Source of the DNA: VRUB01 sp046758085
GTDB lineage: Bacteria > Pseudomonadota > Gammaproteobacteria > Acidiferrobacterales > SPGG2
Length of the DNA: 9,714 nt
Direction of reading: 5' to 3'
Assembly (NCBI GenBank): GCA_046758085.1
Contig: JBHHZP010000135.1
Location: 1-9,714 of the forward strand
Below, in pieces: positions 6,014 to 9,714 of the stretch. The notes beneath the pieces are model-generated. The model did not search any database. It had not been told where the DNA came from and was given only the letters and a program-made list of their open reading frames with translations. The translations under genes and the position numbers were made by a program. The first letter of the stretch is position 1, and each line of letters opens with the position of its first letter.

Positions 6014-6952
6014 TTACCGCTTACGGGGCGACTCGCCCGTTTGCTGTGTGATCAAGCCATAGTGCTCGATGCGCCGGTGGGCTGCGAAATTAAACACTGT
6101 CCGCTTGCCAAACACACATTCGTCGAGGTCGCAAGCTGCGACTACAAGCTCGTCTTCGAGAGTATGGGTCTGGGCAATAATTTCACCCGTGGGCGCGATG
6201 ATGGCGCTGCCGCTCATCAGGTCGTGCCCGTCCTCTCGCCCCGCCTTGGCGACACCAACCACCCAGGTACTATTTTGGTAGGCCCCGGCCTGCATTGATA
6301 GATGATTATGAAAGCTGCGCAGATGGGGCGACTCGTCGGACTGCGAGTTAGTAGTCGGCGTATTGTATCCGAGAACGATGATCTCAACGCCCTGCAAGCC
6401 CATAACTCGGTAAGTTTCCGGCCAACGACGATCATTGCAGATACACATACCAACGATGCCGCCCATAGTCCTCCACACGGGAAAGCCGAGGTTGCCGACC
6501 TCAAAGTACCTTTTCTCGAGATGTTGGAACGTCCGTTTCGGATCGAACTCCGCATGACCGGGCAGGTGGACCTTGCGGTACTTGCCGACGATATCGCCCG
6601 ATGCGTCGACCAGGATCGCAGTGTTGTAGCGATGGACCACTCCTTCCTCTTCTGCTTTCTCCGCATAGCCGAGGTGAAATCCCAGGCCATAACGCCTCGC
6701 GGCTTCGAACAGCGGTTGGGTCTCAGCGCTCGGCATAGAAGTCTCAAACCAGATATCGTACTCCTCTGGCTCTTCGAAGTACCAGCGCGGAAAGAACGTG
6801 GTCAGCGCAAGCTCGGGAAAGACAACGAGATCGCAGCCTTTGTCATGGGCGGTTTTCATCAGCGCCAACATCCGTTCAACAACACTCGACCGGCTGTCGG
6901 CCCTTTGAGCCGGGCCAAGCTGTGCGGCCCCTACCGTTATTATTCGTGCCAT
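6014..6952 (-). CDS. N-carbamoyl-D-amino-acid hydrolase (nitrilase superfamily)
   Basis: The 312-residue protein is a carbon-nitrogen hydrolase with the Glu-Lys-Cys triad: E47 in VVFPELALTTFFPRW, K127 in KYRKVHLPG, and nucleophile C172 in CICNDRRWPE. These positions and surroundings, including the two Arg after CND that bind the substrate carboxylate, match D-carbamoylases such as the Agrobacterium enzyme (about 304 residues). Such enzymes hydrolyse N-carbamoyl-D-amino acids to the D-amino acid, CO2 and ammonia, usually downstream of a hydantoinase. YNTPTTN and the HLSMQAGAYQN segment (around 216-226) also fit. GAGGAG lies 6 bases before the ATG. No hydantoinase, racemase or transporter gene is in the window, so the natural substrate may differ from hydantoin-derived compounds. 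It lies 68 bp downstream of a membrane-protein gene on the same strand. Confidence 0.92.
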   Translation of the reverse strand: MARIITVGAAQLGPAQRADSRSSVVERMLALMKTAHDKGCDLVVFPELALTTFFPRWYFEEPEEYDIWFETSMPSAETQPLFEAARRYGLGFHLGYAEKAEEEGVVHRYNTAILVDASGDIVGKYRKVHLPGHAEFDPKRTFQHLEKRYFEVGNLGFPVWRTMGGIVGMCICNDRRWPETYRVMGLQGVEIIVLGYNTPTTNSQSDESPHLRSFHNHLSMQAGAYQNSTWVVGVAKAGREDGHDLMSGSAIIAPTGEIIAQTHTLEDELVVAACDLDECVFGKRTVFNFAAHRRIEHYGLITQQTGESPRKR

Positions 6953-7000
6953 CTGGGGCTCCTCGATTCAGAATGATCTGGTGCGTAGCGCTTGAAGGAC

Positions 7001-7019
7001 AAAAGGGTCAGACCCCTTT
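7001..7019. repeat. REP-like palindrome after the membrane-protein stop
   Basis: AAAAGGGTCAGACCCCTTT is nearly self-complementary: GGGTC-A-GACCC with flanking AAA/TTT. It begins two bases past the TAA stop of the minus-strand membrane-protein gene and shares the GGTCAGACC core with the fragment at 5970. As RNA it would form a short GC stem with A/U flanks on either strand, so it may act as a weak terminator or a 3'-end stabiliser before the carbamoylase gene. Confidence 0.55.
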
Positions 7020-7020
7020 G

Positions 7021-8049
7021 TTACTCTCGCTTTTGTAGTAACTCTCTTAATTGATTTGGCAAGAGCGCGTGAACCCTTTTTGTAATTTCACTCTCGTTTC
7101 GCTGCCACAGCACGCCGAGGTAGATTATGCACAAGCCTATAGCCGATAACGCTATCGGGAAAAGCCAGCTATCCCTGAACACATTTGAAGCCAAATGACC
7201 CAGGTAAAAGATGGTACCAATGGCACCAAAAACTACAAACACTCGACGCATGAGAACCACCCCAACACCGATTAGCAAAAGATTGATACAGAAATAAAAA
7301 AATTTGGATAATTCGCTATCAGACTGCTGAGCAGTCATGCCGCCCCAGAACGCTATAAGACCAAAGATGTAAAGCCAAAAGGCGTAATCACCACTTTTCC
7401 TTGCTCTTATGTCAACCCAAAACGCTAGTAAGACCATTGCCAGCCCGAAATACATAGAAACCAGCGCACGAAGCTCGAAGTCGGGCGTACCGCCTGCAAT
7501 CATTGCAGCGACATCCATCGACATGTACCACAATGTTACGGCAATAGGCATGATTAGAAATGGATACCTATGCCTCCAAGCGATTATTACACCTACTGCC
7601 AGAGTCCCTAGCTCCATAAAGAGCCAATTCCACTTTATGTACATATGATATTCGCGGTAAACGGTATCGCCCGGCCACCAACCGAGTGCTTGTTGCAACC
7701 CGTAAATTGCCAACGGCGTTAAAGCCACCACAAAAGTGGCGCATATACCAGAAGCTATGCCGTATCCCTTCTTTCGAAACACGTCCGTTAGTTTCAAACC
7801 CGCGCCAGCGTAGGCCAATGATATAAAGAAGATCCCCCAACCCCCAAAAGACTCCCATCCAAGAGTCATGAACAGTGTCATCGCTCCTATGGCAATTAAG
7901 CCCCCCAGGTAGTAGAGGACATGGGTCAAGTCGAAAGAGGGGCCAACACCCGGTTGGCTTTTCAAGAAATGGAGGAGTGCGTCAGCTTGCTCTTTGGTCA
8001 GGATATGTTTTTCTGCTGCTACACTAAGGTGTTTCTTCGTAATCTTCAT
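7021..8049 (-). CDS. Ten-helix membrane protein, DUF2157-like, unknown function
   Basis: The 342-residue product begins with a soluble, charged helical region (1-40; MKITKKHLSVAAEKHILTKE) and then shows about ten hydrophobic segments, at roughly 43-64, 69-88, 98-119, 140-158, 161-186, 195-214, 222-241, 249-267, 269-288 and 294-315. It ends in a basic tail with QLRELLQKRE. The plan, a cytosolic N-terminal helix that looks like a small EQA-containing domain followed by a helical bundle, resembles DUF2157-type inner membrane proteins, but I cannot confirm it by eye. No transporter or enzyme motif is seen. GGAG lies very close to the ATG. The DNA is visibly AT-richer than the genes on each side, suggesting a different origin. 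A REP-like palindrome sits at its 3' end. Confidence 0.75.
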   Translation of the reverse strand: MKITKKHLSVAAEKHILTKEQADALLHFLKSQPGVGPSFDLTHVLYYLGGLIAIGAMTLFMTLGWESFGGWGIFFISLAYAGAGLKLTDVFRKKGYGIASGICATFVVALTPLAIYGLQQALGWWPGDTVYREYHMYIKWNWLFMELGTLAVGVIIAWRHRYPFLIMPIAVTLWYMSMDVAAMIAGGTPDFELRALVSMYFGLAMVLLAFWVDIRARKSGDYAFWLYIFGLIAFWGGMTAQQSDSELSKFFYFCINLLLIGVGVVLMRRVFVVFGAIGTIFYLGHLASNVFRDSWLFPIALSAIGLCIIYLGVLWQRNESEITKRVHALLPNQLRELLQKRE

Positions 8050-8155
8050 TCTCCGTGTTTCCTAGGTTGCCGAATCGGCTATGACCCGAAAAAACTCTAT
8101 ATAACCGCGCTCGCTAACACCAGCATCAGCCTCGCCTTTACGATAGCTCGATGTG

Positions 8156-8176
8156 AAAAAACGGGTCACCTACCCG
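8156..8176 (-). terminator. Candidate Rho-independent terminator for the epoxide hydrolase gene
   Basis: On the minus strand CGGGT, a 5-base loop and ACCCG are followed directly by six T (8161-8156). The stem is only 5 bp, but the T-run is good and it lies about 75 bp past the epoxide hydrolase stop. It would also shield the membrane-protein gene downstream. Confidence 0.5.
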
Positions 8177-8215
8177 GCGCGTTATCTAAAACTGACGTTT
8201 TCAGATCGGTCGTAG

Positions 8216-8242
8216 CCATGGAAAAACAAATCTGTCCCGTTT
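8216..8242 (+). repeat. REP-like element, AAATCTGTCC type, copy 1
   Basis: Positions 8216-8237 match 9528-9549 at 21 of 22 bases, in the same orientation; the core is GGAAAAACAAATCTGTCC. This copy is 10 bp past the epoxide hydrolase stop. The complement, GGACAGATTT(G/A)TTTTTCC, is a short motif familiar from dispersed intergenic repeats in proteobacteria. Confidence 0.7.
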
Positions 8243-8251
8243 CGCATCCGG

Positions 8252-9400
8252 CTAGCGCAACATTCGAGCGAACTCCCGCACGTCGTTGATCAAGAACTCG
8301 GGCTCCTCGAGCGCCGCGAAGTGCCCACCGCGCGGCATCTCGGTCCAGCGTACGATGTTGTACATGCGCTCTACGTAGGATCGCGGGGGCCAGGCCAACA
8401 TCTCGGCCGGGAAGAGCGCCGCCGCCGTTGGCACCTCGACGCGCTTGCCTTCCGGCGACAGGATGCGGCCGCCTTCCTCACGCCGGCCATAGTAGATCCA
8501 CGACGCGGTATTGAAGGTGCGGGTCACGATGTAGACCATGATGTTGGTCAGTAGCGTGTCCTTCGTATGCGCGCTCTCGATGTCGTCGCTGTCGGTATCG
8601 GACCAGGAATTGAACTTCTCGATGATCCAGGCAGCGACACCGACGGGGCTGTCCATCATCGCGTAACTCAACGTCTGCGGCTTCGTGGCCTGCTGGGTCC
8701 GGTAGCCCTGCTCCATCTCCTGCTCGCGCTCCCACCGGGCTGCCCATGCCTCTTCCTCCGGCCCCTGCGGCCCGTCCGGGTGCTGCATTATCATGATGCT
8801 GATGTGGATGGCACGGCAGGCGGGCGCGTGGTCGAACCCGAGCCACGTCGAGATGGCGCCACCCCAATCGCCACCCTGAGCCAGGTAACCGTCGTAGCCG
8901 AGTACGTCGGTCATGAGCTTGGCGAACACGCCGGCCATCTTACGGGGTCCGTAAGGACGCGGCGGGCGAGCGGAGAATCCGAACCCGGGTAACGAGGGTG
9001 CAACGACGTCGAAGGCGTCTTCGGCGTTGCCGCCGAATCGCTCCGGATGGGCGAGCGGCTCGATGACGTCGAGGAACTCGACGACCGAGCCGGGCCAGCC
9101 GTGGCTGATAATGAGTGGAATCGGCGCCGGGCCGCTGCCCTTCTCGTGAATGAAGTGAACGTCGATGCCGTCAACTGGCGCGGTGAAGTGGGAGAAACGA
9201 TTGATCACGGCTTCGTGCTTGCGCCAGTCGTACTCGCCGACCCAGTACGCGCAGAGCTCTTTCATGTACTCGAGGTTCGTGCCGTATTCCCAGCCGCCGT
9301 CGTCCGGCATCTCGTGCCAGGGAAACGCCGCGACCTTGGCGCGGATGCGATCGAGCGTCTCGTCGGGGACATCGACGCGAAAGGGAACGACCGCTGACAT
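8252..9400 (-). CDS. Epoxide hydrolase (alpha/beta fold, microsomal EH-like with EHN domain)
   Basis: The 382-residue protein has the N-terminal EHN segment (PFRVDVPDETLDRIRAKV, then the W-rich region to about 65) and an alpha/beta-hydrolase core. HGWPGS (100-105) is the oxyanion-hole motif. GGDWGG (176-181) holds nucleophile D178, which forms the ester intermediate with the epoxide. Candidate ring-opening tyrosines are Y233 and Y303/Y304 in the lid. H360 in MPRGGHFAALEEPE is the catalytic base; its partner acid is probably E333 in LFPAEML. The enzyme hydrates epoxides to diols, for detoxification or catabolism. Length is normal and all motifs are intact. It starts at ATG 9400 without a strong Shine-Dalgarno, but the start agrees with the family. 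The gene stands alone, flanked by two directly repeated REP-like elements, and is clearly GC-richer than the membrane-protein gene downstream. Confidence 0.93.
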   Translation of the reverse strand: MSAVVPFRVDVPDETLDRIRAKVAAFPWHEMPDDGGWEYGTNLEYMKELCAYWVGEYDWRKHEAVINRFSHFTAPVDGIDVHFIHEKGSGPAPIPLIISHGWPGSVVEFLDVIEPLAHPERFGGNAEDAFDVVAPSLPGFGFSARPPRPYGPRKMAGVFAKLMTDVLGYDGYLAQGGDWGGAISTWLGFDHAPACRAIHISIMIMQHPDGPQGPEEEAWAARWEREQEMEQGYRTQQATKPQTLSYAMMDSPVGVAAWIIEKFNSWSDTDSDDIESAHTKDTLLTNIMVYIVTRTFNTASWIYYGRREEGGRILSPEGKRVEVPTAAALFPAEMLAWPPRSYVERMYNIVRWTEMPRGGHFAALEEPEFLINDVREFARMLR

Positions 9401-9426
9401 GCTGGACTATTTTTCAAATAGTTACA

Positions 9427-9447
9427 ATTATATCCGGGATTTCCCGG
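9427..9447 (-). promoter_or_regulatory. Epoxide hydrolase promoter with adjacent dyad
   Basis: The minus strand has a perfect TATAAT (9432-9427), placing transcription start near 9420, about 20 bases before the ATG. No good -35 box lies 16-18 bp upstream. Instead the perfect dyad CCGGGAAATCCCGG (9447-9434) occupies the spacer, a position suiting a repressor or activator site. Confidence 0.5.
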
Positions 9448-9527
9448 CTGCACGGCTCGTCAGTCGGACCGTAGTGCAGATTCTCCGCCTCGGCCTTTGC
9501 CTTGTCATGTTGCATCGCATTACCGGG

Positions 9528-9556
9528 CCATGGAAAAATAAATCTGTCCTATTTTC
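9528..9556 (+). repeat. REP-like element, AAATCTGTCC type, copy 2
   Basis: Same 22-bp core as 8216-8237 with one mismatch, in direct orientation 1312 bp away. Here the flanks GGAAAAATA and TATTTTCC are also complementary, so the element can fold on itself. Confidence 0.7.
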
Positions 9557-9578
9557 CGTTTCCAGGCACACGGAAAAT
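9551..9578. repeat. 8-bp perfect inverted repeat beside REP-like copy 2
   Basis: ATTTTCCG (9551-9558) pairs with CGGAAAAT (9571-9578) around a 12-base loop. It shares its left arm with the right flank of the REP-like element, giving two alternative hairpins. Confidence 0.55.
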
Positions 9579-9644
9579 CAATCCAATCCGTTTTTCATTC
9601 TTATTTCAGACTCACGATTCAAGACCTGATAATCCTCTAGCCGA

Positions 9645-9708
9645 CCTCCTGAGTGGTTCACGCCAGCTTTGTACACTGGCGTTGCTCAATCAACCCAAAC
9701 TCAGGAGG
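9645..9708. repeat. Nested inverted repeat covering a Shine-Dalgarno
   Basis: The outer arms CCTCCTGAGT (9645-9654) and ACTCAGGAGG (9699-9708) are perfectly complementary over 10 bp. Inside, ACGCCAG (9660-9666) pairs with CTGGCGT (9676-9682) around a 9-base loop. As RNA this forms a two-stage stem that hides the AGGAGG. It could be an insertion-sequence end or a translational control structure for the next gene. Confidence 0.6.
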
Positions 9709-9714
9709 CCGTCA
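9703..9714 (+). promoter_or_regulatory. Shine-Dalgarno for a gene starting at the right edge
   Basis: AGGAGG (9703-9708) is followed by CCGTC and the final A. If the next bases are TG, an ATG begins at 9714 with ideal 5-base spacing. The product cannot be seen. Confidence 0.5.

Larger units (their letters stand above)
9401..9640. other. Intergenic region upstream of epoxide hydrolase
   Basis: This gap contains the epoxide hydrolase promoter and dyad, the second AAATCTGTCC-type repeat and its adjacent inverted repeat. I see no gene in it; short open frames here have no coding character. Confidence 0.5.

Noticed and set aside
8252..9400. Whether the epoxide hydrolase is inactive
   Set aside because: HGWPGS, GGDWGG, lid tyrosines and the C-terminal GGH motif are all intact and length is normal, so there is no sign of decay.

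Overview
The window reads as an accessory stretch of a proteobacterial chromosome, most likely gammaproteobacterial. Gene families (OxyR with a divergent Prx5-type peroxiredoxin, RraA, TauD/TfdA, epoxide hydrolase, D-carbamoylase), Shine-Dalgarno signals and dispersed REP-like repeats all fit this. Base composition is patchy: most enzyme genes are GC-rich, while 3100-3660 and 7020-8160 are visibly AT-richer, suggesting segments of different origin. No tRNA, rRNA, CRISPR array or intact mobile element is visible.

Layout. Positions 1-182 hold a strong hairpin and perhaps the first codons of a gene running off the left edge. 183-1754 carries two minus-strand enzymes: an RraA-type protein that keeps the aldolase Arg-Asp pair, and a TauD/TfdA-type Fe(II)/2-oxoglutarate dioxygenase. 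1999-2592 encodes a small two-part protein with a histone-H1-like lysine-rich tail fused to an EF-Tu domain-2-like barrel. 2616-3090 is a graveyard: a frameshifted HigA-type antitoxin relic abutting a scrap of an IS3-type transposase. 3188-3532 is an orphan lipoprotein.

3731-5368 is the clearest functional unit. oxyR, with both redox cysteines, is divergent from a peroxiredoxin gene; the 129-bp control region has a 12-bp direct repeat arranged symmetrically around a small palindrome. A small single-pass membrane protein follows (about 5509-5793). On the minus strand lie an N-carbamoyl-D-amino-acid hydrolase (6014-6952), a ten-helix membrane protein (7021-8049) and an epoxide hydrolase (8252-9400). 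REP-like fragments of two sequence types sit in the gaps around them, one pair directly flanking the epoxide hydrolase. At the right edge a nested inverted repeat covers an AGGAGG Shine-Dalgarno for a gene starting at or just past the last base.

The genes do not form one pathway; several (dioxygenase, RraA-type aldolase, carbamoylase, epoxide hydrolase) are catabolic or detoxifying, and OxyR/peroxiredoxin is a peroxide-defence pair. I see no convincing new multi-gene system. The most unusual items are the basic-tail/EF-Tu-like fusion, the oxyR-prx control region, the REP-like repeats and the right-edge RNA structure.
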